NCBI RefSeq assembly: GCF_037154075.1 | Contig: NZ_JBANRJ010000001.1 | Location: 2,041,501-2,105,500 of the forward strand | From: Sphingobium aromaticiconvertens | Lineage (GTDB): Bacteria > Pseudomonadota > Alphaproteobacteria > Sphingomonadales > Sphingomonadaceae | Length of the DNA: 64,000 nucleotides | Direction: 5' to 3' | Part shown: piece after piece, positions 19,189 to 27,703 of the stretch | Position numbering within the stretch: position 1 is the first letter of the stretch | Layout of the letters: every line of letters begins with the position of its first letter | Made by a program: the position numbers and the translations under genes | Notes under the pieces: model-generated | The model's input: only the letters and a program-made list of their open reading frames with translations | What the model was told of the DNA's origin: nothing | Database searches by the model: none

Positions 19189-21525
19189 TCAGGCGGCGGC
19201 GGAATCGTCGCTGGTCTTTCGGGCTGGCGCGACGCCGGGGAGACCCCAAAGGAACCCCTGGGCATGAAGGCAGCCTTCCTCCACGATCATCTGTCGTTGC
19301 GCCTCGGTTTCGACGCCTTCGGCCACCACCGGCAGGTTGAGGCTGCGGCCGATGCCGACAATGGCGCGAATGATGGAACGGGCCGCGACATCATCCTCTA
19401 TGGCGGACACGAAGCTGCGATCGATCTTGATCTTGTCGAAGGGGAAGCTCTGCAAATTGCTGAGGGAGGAATAGCCCGTGCCGAAATCATCCATGACGAT
19501 CCGCACGCCCAGCTCTTTCAAGGCATTGAGGGTCGAAAGCGCCAGTGCCCGGTCCTTCATCAGCACCGATTCCGTTATCTCCAGTTCCAGACGGCTCGCG
19601 ATAAGCCCGGTTTCCGCCAATATGGCCGCAACCGTCGATGCCAGCCCTGCCAACTGAAACTGGACCGGTGACACATTCACCGCCACGCTAAGCTGATTGT
19701 CCCACTGCACAGCGGTTCGGCACGCCTCCCTTAGCACCCATTCCCCCAGCGGGATGATGACGCCTGTTTCCTCGGCAAGCGGTATGAACTGGTCGGGGAG
19801 GATAAGGCCACGATCGGGATGGGCCCAGCGGACCAGCGCTTCATAGCCCGATATGGTGCCGCCATCGCTGGATATCAGCGCCTGATAGACTAGGCGCAAC
19901 TGGCTGCGTGTGATGGCGTGGCGAAGGTCATGCTCCAATGCGCGCCGTTCCCGAACGGCGGCATCCATTTCGCGATCAAAGAAACAGGCGGTGCCGCGTC
20001 CTGATTCCTTTGCGCGATACAGGGCCACGTCCGCCCCATGGCGCAGCAATTCGGCATCCGTCGCATCACGGGGGTAGACGGCCACGCCGATGCTGACATT
20101 GACGGCAGTCGGATCGCGCGCCGTATCCATTTCCCGCGCCACTTCGGCGATAATATGGGCGACGAGCGTCTGCGTGTCGTTCGTGTGGGTGGCGCCGGTT
20201 TGAAGAACCATGAATTCATCGCCGCCTATCCGCGCGACGGTATCGGCGGGGCCTGCCACGCCCTGGAGAATCGATGCCATCTTGCAAAGAATACGGTCCC
20301 CCTCCGCATGGCCGAAAATGTCGTTTACGGCCTTGAACCGGTCCAGGTCGATCGCCAGCAAAGCCACTGCCTCGCCGGTGTGGGCGGCGCGCATCAGGGC
20401 GTGAGTCAGGCGCTCGTCGAACAGGGCGCGGTTGGGAAGGCCCGTCAAGCCATCATGCGTCGCCATATGTTCGACCTGGCGCTGGGCTTGCTTCTTGTCC
20501 GTCAGATCCCGTATGGCGATGACCTGACACTGCCTGCCGCGATATTCAACGTCATGGACCGCGATCTCCAATATCTTCTCGGCATCTCCCACGTTGAGCA
20601 GCATCGCTTCGACAGGCGCTGTGCGCGCGGAAATGACCGGTAGGCCATCAGCCGCCCGCAGCCAGTCATCGGGTGACTGGTCGCGCAGGATAGAAAGGTC
20701 GGCGCCCGCCATTTCCGCGAAACTCGCATTCGCCTCTATAATGCGTCCGCGATGCACGATGATCAGCGCCTCCAGCGTGGCATCGGCAAGGCCGTGAAGA
20801 TCGGTCAGATAGCGATCGATCACCGCAGCCGCTCCGGTCAGCAGGATGAGCGCTATCGAAATGGCCGTGATCGCGCCGATCAACCAGTTCCGGCTGTCGC
20901 CGATGGCTGCGGATGGAAGCGTGGGATCAGGCATCAGGCTGGTCGCAGCCATCGCGGTGAAATGGAGCGAGCAGACCGCAACGATCGCGAAGCTGGCCGC
21001 GACGGCAATTTGCGCAAGACCCTTATATTGCCGAAAGGCCCGGAAGGCGACTGTAAAACTGATGAAGGTAACGGCCAGTCCCTTGGTCAACAGGACGGGT
21101 TCATAGCGGATCTGCGCCGCCGCAATGATCGCTGACATGCCCGTAAAATGCATCACGGCGACGCCCGTCGTGGCGACCAGGGCGACACCGACATCGGCGC
21201 TCACCGTGCCGCGATCCCATATCCTCAGCGCCAGCCAGAACATCCCGATCGCAGCGACCGCCGACAAGGCGGTCAGTCCGACGCCAAAACTGATGGGCAT
21301 GGCGCCTTGATAGGCGAGCATGGATATGAAATGCGTTGACCAGACCCCGATGCCGCCCACCAATGCCGCCGTCGCGACCCAGCCTCGTCGCCGGACGGGC
21401 GTGCATTCGCAGGCGCGCTTCAGCAGCAGGAAAAAGCCCGTGCTGCCGACGATCCAGGTCAGCGCCGCCAGAACCAGCAGACGGTAATCATGCTGCTGCC
21501 ATATGCATTCCACGACTGTAAACAT
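19189..21525 (-). CDS. MHYT-PAS-GGDEF-EAL membrane c-di-GMP enzyme
   Basis: A 778-residue protein. Residues ~1-250 form a seven-helix MHYT sensor with three HxxxM motifs (STHFISM, VMHFTGM, SLHFTAM), thought to bind copper or a small gas. A PAS-like region follows, then a GGDEF domain with intact GGDEF, and an EAL domain with intact motifs (YEALVRW, VNVSPVQF, MDDFGTGYSS, KIKID, VAEGVET). Both synthesis and breakdown of c-di-GMP are possible. The inhibitory RxxD site before GGDEF reads GPAD, so product feedback is probably absent. The start at 21525 follows GGGGG; longer in-frame starts exist. Confidence 0.9.
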   Translation of the reverse strand: MFTVVECIWQQHDYRLLVLAALTWIVGSTGFFLLLKRACECTPVRRRGWVATAALVGGIGVWSTHFISMLAYQGAMPISFGVGLTALSAVAAIGMFWLALRIWDRGTVSADVGVALVATTGVAVMHFTGMSAIIAAAQIRYEPVLLTKGLAVTFISFTVAFRAFRQYKGLAQIAVAASFAIVAVCSLHFTAMAATSLMPDPTLPSAAIGDSRNWLIGAITAISIALILLTGAAAVIDRYLTDLHGLADATLEALIIVHRGRIIEANASFAEMAGADLSILRDQSPDDWLRAADGLPVISARTAPVEAMLLNVGDAEKILEIAVHDVEYRGRQCQVIAIRDLTDKKQAQRQVEHMATHDGLTGLPNRALFDERLTHALMRAAHTGEAVALLAIDLDRFKAVNDIFGHAEGDRILCKMASILQGVAGPADTVARIGGDEFMVLQTGATHTNDTQTLVAHIIAEVAREMDTARDPTAVNVSIGVAVYPRDATDAELLRHGADVALYRAKESGRGTACFFDREMDAAVRERRALEHDLRHAITRSQLRLVYQALISSDGGTISGYEALVRWAHPDRGLILPDQFIPLAEETGVIIPLGEWVLREACRTAVQWDNQLSVAVNVSPVQFQLAGLASTVAAILAETGLIASRLELEITESVLMKDRALALSTLNALKELGVRIVMDDFGTGYSSLSNLQSFPFDKIKIDRSFVSAIEDDVAARSIIRAIVGIGRSLNLPVVAEGVETEAQRQMIVEEGCLHAQGFLWGLPGVAPARKTSDDSAAA

Positions 21526-21671
21526 GCAAACCCCCAATGTCCGCCACCTGGGATTATGCATATAAAGCATTGAGCGGACGTAAATATTGGGCGCTGTTGG
21601 CCGGTGAAGCATCCGTTATGGAGGCATTTCGGGGGTAGAATGATCCTCCCCGGCGTCATTTTCGGCCTCCA

Positions 21672-21711
21672 GCGTTTACCAAGCAGATGGAATCACCTGC
21701 TTGGTAAACGC
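21672..21711. repeat. 15-bp perfect inverted repeat upstream of the GGDEF/EAL gene
   Basis: Arms GCGTTTACCAAGCAG (21672-21686) and CTGCTTGGTAAACGC (21697-21711) surround a 10-nt spacer. There is no T-run on either side. It lies 66 bp after the fbp stop and ~147 bp before the GGDEF/EAL start on the minus strand, so it could be a terminator or an operator. A further GGTAAA half-site follows at 21712-21717. Confidence 0.75.
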
Positions 21712-21776
21712 GGTAAATCAAAAGACTAGAGCAGCCGAGCCGATGCAATCGGATCGGATTATGCTTTGGAAGATCG

Positions 21777-22799
21777 TCAGGCGGTCGCGGTGGCCATTGA
21801 TCGGGCATAGGCGGTCACGGTCTCCACCTCCGCCTTGTCTCCCAGTACGACACCGACACGCTGGTGCAGGCCATTGGGCGCAAGGTCCATGAGCGGGGTC
21901 AGGCCATCGGTCGCAGCGCCGCCGGCCTGCTCGATCAGAAAACTCATCGGATTGGCTTCGTACATCAGCCGCAGCTTGGCCTTGTTGGCGACGCGGCTGT
22001 CGGCGGGGTACATGAAGATGCCGCCACGCTTGAGGATGCGATGGACATCCGCCACCATGGAGGCGGTCCAGCGCATATTGTAATCCTTGCCGCATGGTCC
22101 GGCCGTACCCTCGATCCGCTCGTCGATATAGCGGGTGATGGCGGGCGACCATTGCCGGCGATTGGACATGTTGATTGCAAATTCGCACTTGCCCTGCGGC
22201 ATGGTCATGGCGCTGTCGGTCATGATCCAGGAACCGACTTCACGGTCGAGGGTGAACTCATAGACGCCGGTGCCGACGGTCAGAACCAAAAGCGTCTGCG
22301 GACCGTAAATGGCGTAGCCCGCAGCGACCTGGGCACGGCCTGATTGCAGGAAGTCCTCCTCCGTCACGTCGCGCCCCGATACTGCTTCGGGCGCCTTGAG
22401 GACAGAGAAGATGGTGCCCACCGACAGCCCGACGTCGATGTTGCTGGACCCGTCGATCGGATCGAACAGCAGCAGATATTCGCCCTTGGGATAGCGATTG
22501 GGGATGCGATGGATCGTTTCCATCTCTTCCGACGCCATGGCCGCTAGGTGGCCGCCCCATTCATTGGCCTCCAGCAGCAACTCGTTGGCGATGACATCGA
22601 GCTTCTTCTGAACCTCTCCCTGCACATTTTCGCTGTCGAGGCTGCCCAGCACTTCGCCCAGTGCACCCTTGGCGACGGAATGGCTGATGGTCTTGCACGC
22701 GCGGGCTACGATCTCGATCAGCAAGCGCAGTTCGGCGGGCAATGCATCGGCATTGCGCTGTTGCTCGATCAGGAAACGGGTCAGGGTGGAACGCTGCAT
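21777..22799 (-). CDS. fbp: Class 1 fructose-1,6-bisphosphatase
   Basis: A 340-residue enzyme removing the 1-phosphate from fructose 1,6-bisphosphate in gluconeogenesis or the Calvin-type pathway. The metal and substrate motif is [23 protein letters not shown], and the C-terminal catalytic region GIFMYPAD...[20 protein letters not shown] is conserved. ATG 22799 gives [13 protein letters not shown], the common N-terminus; GTG 22814 is possible. No other carbon-fixation genes are near, so a gluconeogenic role is most likely. Confidence 0.95.
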   Translation of the reverse strand: MQRSTLTRFLIEQQRNADALPAELRLLIEIVARACKTISHSVAKGALGEVLGSLDSENVQGEVQKKLDVIANELLLEANEWGGHLAAMASEEMETIHRIPNRYPKGEYLLLFDPIDGSSNIDVGLSVGTIFSVLKAPEAVSGRDVTEEDFLQSGRAQVAAGYAIYGPQTLLVLTVGTGVYEFTLDREVGSWIMTDSAMTMPQGKCEFAINMSNRRQWSPAITRYIDERIEGTAGPCGKDYNMRWTASMVADVHRILKRGGIFMYPADSRVANKAKLRLMYEANPMSFLIEQAGGAATDGLTPLMDLAPNGLHQRVGVVLGDKAEVETVTAYARSMATATA

Positions 22800-22902
22800 C
22801 GGCGGGCTACTCACGAAAAAGGAGCCGCAGCGAAGTACTGCGGGCAGTTGAGAGAAGGCCCAGCTAAGTCAGTATGTGCGTCAAGTCCAGCCAAGGCGCG
22901 CC

Positions 22903-23589
22903 CTATCGCGCGTGTTTTTCCCTGATGGCAAGGCGCTTCCCGGTCACCAGAGTCTGCGCGATGAACAGCAGGATGAGGATGAACGCCACGGTTCCGACAA
23001 AGACGTCGAAGCCAGAGATTGCGCCGAACAGCCCCGGTTTTGAGCCGAGCGCCATCATCATCAGCGTCAGGACGATCAGCATCAGTCGAAGTTCGGTCGG
23101 TCCGGCGGCCATATAGGATAGTTTGAGTTCGCCAAGGACGCGGGCCGACAGGAAGGCATGGATCGAAAGGAGGAGGTAGGCCACGAGCGCGACCAGCGCG
23201 ACATCCAACCTGACAAAAGGGCTGATCCCCATGCCCGCAAGGATCAGGAAATTTGCCAGGCCATCGCAGCTGTGGTCGATGAAATAACCATAGGATGGCC
23301 GTTCGATATGGCGATAGCGCGCCAGGCTGCCATCCATTGAATCGCCGAACCACTGGAGAACATAGCCAGCCAGCGCGATCCAGAGCCATTCTACCGAGAA
23401 AAGGCTGGCGGCATAACCGACGAAGATCGCCAGCGCGCCGACCATGCCCAACGCGGTCAGAATGTCGGGCGTGACCCATGAAGGCATCCGGCTGCACAGC
23501 CATGTCAGCAGCCTGCGCTCCGACGATGCAAGGACGTTCTGCTGGATTCTTGAAAGCGATGCTGGATTTTGATGAGGTTGGTGAGTCAT
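22903..23589 (-). CDS. CDP-alcohol phosphatidyltransferase family protein
   Basis: A 228-residue integral membrane enzyme with the family signature D-x2-DG-x2-AR-x9-G-x3-D-x3-D (GDSMDGSLARYRHIERPSYGYFIDHSCD region, residues ~83-110). About six transmembrane segments. Such enzymes transfer a phosphatidyl or related group from a CDP-activated donor to an alcohol. The acceptor cannot be read from sequence. The start at 23589 follows AAGG. It is divergent from the PDZ gene and 103 bp upstream of fbp on the same strand. Confidence 0.85.
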   Translation of the reverse strand: MTHQPHQNPASLSRIQQNVLASSERRLLTWLCSRMPSWVTPDILTALGMVGALAIFVGYAASLFSVEWLWIALAGYVLQWFGDSMDGSLARYRHIERPSYGYFIDHSCDGLANFLILAGMGISPFVRLDVALVALVAYLLLSIHAFLSARVLGELKLSYMAAGPTELRLMLIVLTLMMMALGSKPGLFGAISGFDVFVGTVAFILILLFIAQTLVTGKRLAIREKHAR

Positions 23590-23741
23590 GGGGCCTTATC
23601 GGAGGATAATGTCGCGCAGGCAATTGCCCGGCAGGATATTATGACATTTCGGTGAAAGTTGCACGACCCCGACATGACGCTGACGGGAAGGCAGCGGCGC
23701 TTTCATGAACTTTATGTCATCTGCCGGTCAGCGGTACGAAG

Positions 23742-24128
23742 ATGGCGGCATTCTATAGCGTCTTCATGCTCTCGTCGTCGCGTCGGCTCCTTTATCCGCT
23801 CGTCATGCTGCTGGTGGCAACGCCCCCCCTGCTGTCGTCGCGGCTCGCGCGGCCTGCGCCGAATCCCGGCGACAGGGATGATCCCGTCGGGTTGACGCTG
23901 GGCGAAAAGCGAGGTCGCAGCATCGTGATTACCAGCCTGATGAACGGGGGGGCGGCGGCTCGGGCGGGCGTAGCCGTGGGGGATGAAGTGGACGCGGTTG
24001 ATCACAGGCCTGTGACGGCCGTCGGCATGGCCAGACGGCTGATCGATGATCCTGCGCGGTGCGACCTGGCCCTAGATTTGCGTCGCGGGCACGCCCCCCT
24101 TGTGGCAACATTGCACTATTGCGGGTGA
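23742..24128 (+). CDS. Small membrane-anchored PDZ-domain protein
   Basis: A 128-residue protein: one hydrophobic segment (residues ~15-35, a signal anchor or signal peptide), then a single PDZ domain (VGLTLGEKRGRSIVITSLMNGGAAARAGVAVGDEVDAVD) and nothing else; no protease domain. PDZ domains bind C-terminal or exposed peptide tails. It is 15 bp upstream of a response regulator and histidine kinase, which suggests an envelope accessory for that system. ATG 23742 or 23766; no strong ribosome site for either. Confidence 0.7.
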   Translation: MAAFYSVFMLSSSRRLLYPLVMLLVATPPLLSSRLARPAPNPGDRDDPVGLTLGEKRGRSIVITSLMNGGAAARAGVAVGDEVDAVDHRPVTAVGMARRLIDDPARCDLALDLRRGHAPLVATLHYCG

Positions 24129-24143
24129 AGGAACGGAAAAGGC

Positions 24144-24824
24144 ATGGGCGGCAGGATATTGCTGGTGGAGGATGACCGCACCACTGCGGAATTCATACTC
24201 AAGGGGCTGGCCGAACATGGTCATGTTGCCGACCATAGCGACAATGGCCGCGACGGATTGTTCATGGCGACAGACGGTGGATATGATGCGATCATCCTCG
24301 ACAGGATGCTGCCGGGGCTTGACGGTCTGGGTGTGCTGGGGGCGTTAAGGGCCGCAGGGATTGAGACGCCGATATTGCTGCTCTCCGCGCTGGGATCGGT
24401 CGATGATCGCGTGACGGGGCTGACCGCCGGGTCGGATGACTATCTGGTCAAGCCCTTTGCCTTCGCCGAATTGCTTGCGCGGCTGGAATTGCTGATGCGA
24501 CGTCGGGGGGCGGGGACAGCGGTGGAAACGGTCCTTCATTGTGGATCGTTGCGTATGGACCTGCTCAAGCGGGAGGTGCGGCGTGGCGATCGATCGATCG
24601 AGCTTCAGCCACGCGAGTTCCGCCTGCTCGAATATCTGCTGCGTCATGTCGGACAGGTCGTTACCCGCACGATGCTGTTGGAAGGCGTATGGGATTATCA
24701 TTTCGATCCCGGCACCAACGTCATCGATGTGCATATCAGCCGCCTGCGCCGCAAGGTTGACGGGGAAAGTGATGAGGCGCTGATCCATACGGTGCGCGGC
24801 GCGGGCTATCGGCTGGGCGAATGA
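24144..24824 (+). CDS. OmpR-family response regulator
   Basis: A 226-residue regulator. Receiver domain: acidic pair in LVEDDRT, phospho-acceptor Asp in AIILDRMLPGLDG, Ser in LLLSAL, Lys in DYLVKPF. The C-terminal winged helix (LQPREFRLLEYLLRHVGQVVTRTML, HISRLRRKVD) binds DNA. It resembles the QseB/TctD branch. It overlaps the kinase gene by four bases (ATGA) and follows a PDZ-only gene, so the three are probably co-transcribed. Target genes are unknown. Confidence 0.93.
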   Translation: MGGRILLVEDDRTTAEFILKGLAEHGHVADHSDNGRDGLFMATDGGYDAIILDRMLPGLDGLGVLGALRAAGIETPILLLSALGSVDDRVTGLTAGSDDYLVKPFAFAELLARLELLMRRRGAGTAVETVLHCGSLRMDLLKREVRRGDRSIELQPREFRLLEYLLRHVGQVVTRTMLLEGVWDYHFDPGTNVIDVHISRLRRKVDGESDEALIHTVRGAGYRLGE

Positions 24825-26197
24825 GGCAGGTGTTCCGATGGCGCTGGCTGCGCTCCTCGCATATTCGATTTCTGGGCCTCATCCTGCTGCTTGAGCTGCT
24901 ATTCGGGGCGGCGCTATTGTTATCGGTTACGCAGCTTGTCCGGGCAAATCTGGACGCGGCGGATGCCGCGATCGCAACGGAAGCGCGCGACACGCTACTG
25001 GCAATCGGGCGGGATCAAGGCGACCGATCCCTGATCAGCGCCATTAATGATCGCGCGAACGAGGAGGAAGACGGCCTCATCCTGTTCGTAGACAAGACGG
25101 GCAGGAGGATCGCGGGTAATCTTGCGGCCTGGCCGCCCACCATAGCTGCTTCCACCAACTGGGCCAAGGCGTCGCTCTACCGCATCGGCGATACGCAGCC
25201 GGGTCCGTTTGGCATCTCTGCGGCGCACTTGCCCGATGGACGACGGCTCCTGGTCGGGGAACGCACCGACAATAGCGATCAGATGCGGCGGACGGTGGAA
25301 AGCGCGCTGCTGACCGGGTTGTTGATGGCGCTGCCATTGGCTGTGGTCGGTGCCTGGCTGGTTGTGCATATCATCGACCGCCGGATCGCGCATATCGCTG
25401 CGACTGCCGCCGGGGTCAGTGCGGGCGACATTGACCGCCGCGTTCCACTGGACGGATCGGGCGACAGTTTCGACACGCTGGGGCGAGCGATAAACGCGAT
25501 GCTCGACCGTATCGGCGGCCTGTTGGCGGAACTGCGCGTCGTGACGGACAGCATTGCCCATGATCTGCGATCACCGCTCACCCGTTTGAGGGCGCGGATA
25601 GACCGGGCGATGGAAACAGACGAACCAATGGCGTTACGCGGCGCGATCGACGGCATCAGCCGGGAGGCGGACCAGTTGTTGGCGATGCTGACGACGGCGT
25701 TGGAAATCAGCCGGATGGAGGCCGGGATCGGTCGCGACCACATCGCCCCGACCGATGTTCATGCGATGCTGGTCGATATCTGCGAACTATACGAACCGCT
25801 GGTGGAAGAACAGGGGCGCATGTTAAGCGTGTCGGGCGAAACCGCGCCGCCAATACCCGCATCTGTGCCGGTGCATCGCGAGTTGCTGGGGCAGGCGCTA
25901 TCCAACCTGATCGATAATGCGCTCAAATATGGGGCCGGGGCCATGCAGTTATATCTGTTGGAGGAGGAAGGCTTTCTGGTCATCGGTCTTGCCGACGAAG
26001 GGCCGGGTATCGCCAGGGAGAGAGAGGCCGAGGCCTTGCGCCGGTTCGGGAGGCTGGACGCCGCAAGGGGGATTGCGGGGGCCGGTCTCGGCCTCTCTCT
26101 TGTCGCGGCGGTGGCACATATGCACGGGGGGAGCGTGCGCTTTTCCCGTCGCGACAAACTTTTTGCCGTAGAGATGGTGATCGCTCAGGCTGGCTGA
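24821..26197 (+). CDS. Sensor histidine kinase
   Basis: A 458-residue inner-membrane kinase: transmembrane helix at ~18-40, a periplasmic sensor of ~120 residues, a second helix at ~165-190, a HAMP domain, the phosphorylated His in DSIAHDLRSPLTRLR, and an ATPase domain with N box (LSNLIDNALKYG), G1 (ADEGPGIA) and G2 (GAGLGLSL). Partner of the overlapping response regulator. Signal unknown; the periplasmic part plus the adjacent PDZ protein suggests an envelope stimulus. Confidence 0.93.
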   Translation: MRQVFRWRWLRSSHIRFLGLILLLELLFGAALLLSVTQLVRANLDAADAAIATEARDTLLAIGRDQGDRSLISAINDRANEEEDGLILFVDKTGRRIAGNLAAWPPTIAASTNWAKASLYRIGDTQPGPFGISAAHLPDGRRLLVGERTDNSDQMRRTVESALLTGLLMALPLAVVGAWLVVHIIDRRIAHIAATAAGVSAGDIDRRVPLDGSGDSFDTLGRAINAMLDRIGGLLAELRVVTDSIAHDLRSPLTRLRARIDRAMETDEPMALRGAIDGISREADQLLAMLTTALEISRMEAGIGRDHIAPTDVHAMLVDICELYEPLVEEQGRMLSVSGETAPPIPASVPVHRELLGQALSNLIDNALKYGAGAMQLYLLEEEGFLVIGLADEGPGIAREREAEALRRFGRLDAARGIAGAGLGLSLVAAVAHMHGGSVRFSRRDKLFAVEMVIAQAG

Positions 26198-26210
26198 CGG
26201 CAGGAGTGCG

Positions 26211-26360
26211 TCATGCCGGGTGTTGCGGGGCGGCAGGCGTTCCGGTCGCTGTTTGAACGACCATTCTATGGTGAGGAAAGGTGGAAAGGGTCCATGCCCT
26301 GACCCCGCAAAGCAGGGAAGCGCAGCCGAGCAGGGTGGCTACCATGGTTCGTGTGGGCAT
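26211..26360 (-). CDS. Candidate 49-residue secreted or lipidated peptide
   Basis: A short minus-strand frame starting MPTRTMVATLLGCASLL with a ribosome site (AAGGGACAGGTC) at good spacing. The N-terminus is hydrophobic and contains LLGC, a possible lipobox; the C-terminus is Thr/Pro/Ala-rich. It lies downstream of another small secreted gene on the same strand, with a hairpin between. No family is recognised, and the stretch could instead be non-coding. Confidence 0.3.
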   Translation of the reverse strand: MPTRTMVATLLGCASLLCGVRAWTLSTFPHHRMVVQTATGTPAAPQHPA

Positions 26361-26400
26361 GACCTGTCCCTTCATGGCGAGCGGGAAAGAATGGCTGGTC

Positions 26401-26439
26401 GGAGCCGGGTAAGGCGAGAGGAGGCGCCACCCCGGCTCC
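26401..26439. terminator. Hairpin downstream of the 62-residue secreted protein gene
   Basis: GGAGCCGGG (26401-26409) and CCCGGCTCC (26431-26439) are exact reverse complements around a 21-nt loop, 15 nt past the stop of the minus-strand gene. There is no T-run. Confidence 0.45.
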
Positions 26440-26454
26440 GTCAGCGTTGCGACC

Positions 26455-26643
26455 TTACCTGGCCTTGGCAGGCGTTGCGGCGGTGCTGGTCTTCTTGACC
26501 ACCTTGTGCGTGACGCTGTGGTGGGGGGCGGCCTTGGTGACGCTGGTGGACGTGGTCGTCGTCGAGGTTGCGGCGGAAGCGGCGAACGGCGCGGCGATTG
26601 CGGCCAGCGAAACGAGGCCGGTCAGGATCAGGCGACGGTTCAT
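26455..26643 (-). CDS. Small secreted Thr/Lys-rich protein
   Basis: A 62-residue precursor with a clear signal peptide (MNRRLILTGLVSLAAIAAPFA, cleavage after ASA) and a ~37-residue mature part rich in Thr, Ser, Lys and His (TTTTSTSVTK, HHSVTHKVVKKTS). The start at 26643 has AGGAG at ideal spacing, so translation is likely. Composition recalls small acid-shock proteins, but there is no firm family match. Confidence 0.65.
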   Translation of the reverse strand: MNRRLILTGLVSLAAIAAPFAASAATSTTTTSTSVTKAAPHHSVTHKVVKKTSTAATPAKAR

Positions 26644-26771
26644 CAGATAACTCCTTAAAGCATGCGACCCACCCTGGATCGCACAGCCTTTATGCGCTGG
26701 CTGCCCCGTCGCCATGCTGACGGAAAGATGAACTTTTGGACATCATGGTGCGGATGTGGGGGCCGTCATGA

Positions 26772-27060
26772 CCGCGTTCGCCAGCGCCAGCGCTTCCTCA
26801 ATCGATCCATTTTTCCCTTTCCATCCGCACCAGGCTGTCGAGAAAGGCGAGGGAAGCGGTCCCCAGACGACGTTCGAACAGTCTGTCGGGCAAGGACGTC
26901 AGCGTCCCCGCGTTCAGTGAAGCGTCCTTCATCGGCCGCTCTTTCACGCTCGATGCCGATGTCCGGCTGGACAAGACGGGGGCTTCGGGTGTGATCATGG
27001 TGATGGGTAGCCATTTCGCTGGCTGGAGCCTTCACGTGATACTGGCGTCACCGTCACATC
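26772..27060 (+). pseudogene. Decayed C-terminal fragment resembling an arylsulfatase
   Basis: A plus-strand frame without a start codon, open from 26772, reads FIGRSFTLDADVRL, then ASGVIMVMG and FAGWSLHV around 26920-27025. This spacing and wording matches the C-terminal beta-sandwich of formylglycine-dependent arylsulfatases (GRSFTI-AEV, GA-GVI---G--FGGWSLYV). Resemblance ends abruptly after the Trp-Ser-Leu block. No sulfatase catalytic region (CxPxR) is nearby. The region 26644-27133 otherwise holds no convincing gene; overlapping short minus-strand frames exist. Confidence 0.35.
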
Positions 27061-27133
27061 CTATCACACGCCGCATGGCGATATTGAGGGCGACGTCCCG
27101 CATGTCGTGGTTCGTTTCCAAAAGGATTGACGG

Positions 27134-27598
27134 TTATTCGTCGGGATCGAGAATGTGCGGTCCCGGCCCCTTTTCGGCCAGTTCATCACCGGGATTGCGC
27201 AGCGGACAATCGTCGATCGAGAGGCAGCCGCAACCAATGCAGGAGGTCATCTGATCGCGCAATCGCGTCAGGCGCGCGATACGGTCATCCAGATCGTCAC
27301 GCCATGCGGTGGAGAGTATTTCCCAATCGGCCATCGTGATCTTTCGATCCGATGGCAGGCTGGCCAACTTCTCACGAATGGTTGCGAGCGGGATGCCGGC
27401 ACGCTGGGCAACCTTGATGATGGCGATTGCGCGCAGCACGCCCCGGCCATAGCGGCGCTGATTGCCGCTGTTCCGCATGCTCCAGAGCAATCCGTTCTTC
27501 TCGTAAAAATGGAGCGTTGAGACGGGAACGCCTGCCCGGGCGGCGACCTCGCCCACGGATAGCGTCCGCTGAACATCTGCTTCTGTCAGTCGCGCCAT
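27134..27598 (-). CDS. soxR: Redox-sensitive MerR-type regulator SoxR
   Basis: A 154-residue MerR-family activator. The N-terminal helix-turn-helix (LSVGEVAARAGVPVSTLHFYEKNGLL) is followed by a coiled-coil and the [2Fe-2S] cluster loop with Cys120, Cys123, Cys125 and Cys131 (CIGCGCLSIDDC), the SoxR signature. Oxidation of the cluster by redox-cycling compounds switches it on. A sox box lies only 16-35 bp upstream of its own start, so autoregulation is likely. A TetR gene and an RND efflux operon lie upstream. Confidence 0.95.
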   Translation of the reverse strand: MARLTEADVQRTLSVGEVAARAGVPVSTLHFYEKNGLLWSMRNSGNQRRYGRGVLRAIAIIKVAQRAGIPLATIREKLASLPSDRKITMADWEILSTAWRDDLDDRIARLTRLRDQMTSCIGCGCLSIDDCPLRNPGDELAEKGPGPHILDPDE

Positions 27599-27613
27599 GG
27601 CATTTATCGCTTT

Positions 27614-27633
27614 ACCTCAACATTGGTTGAGGT
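27614..27633. promoter_or_regulatory. SoxR operator (sox box)
   Basis: ACCTCAACATTGGTTGAGGT is a perfect 8-bp inverted repeat with a 4-nt centre and matches the known sox-box pattern CCTCAA-N6-TTGAGG. It lies between the soxR start (27598) and the stop of the TetR gene (27704). Confidence 0.85.
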
Positions 27634-27703
27634 TCTATGGAGAGGCTCCCCGATTCGCACAAGGGAGCGTCGTGTGCACGGACATATGGAAAAGGCCGGA
27701 GCT

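Noticed and set aside
22811..23623. Minus-strand 270-codon frame overlapping the CDP-alcohol transferase gene
   Set aside because: The other minus-strand frame carries the full transferase motif and a ribosome site; this one is Arg/Pro-rich without motifs.
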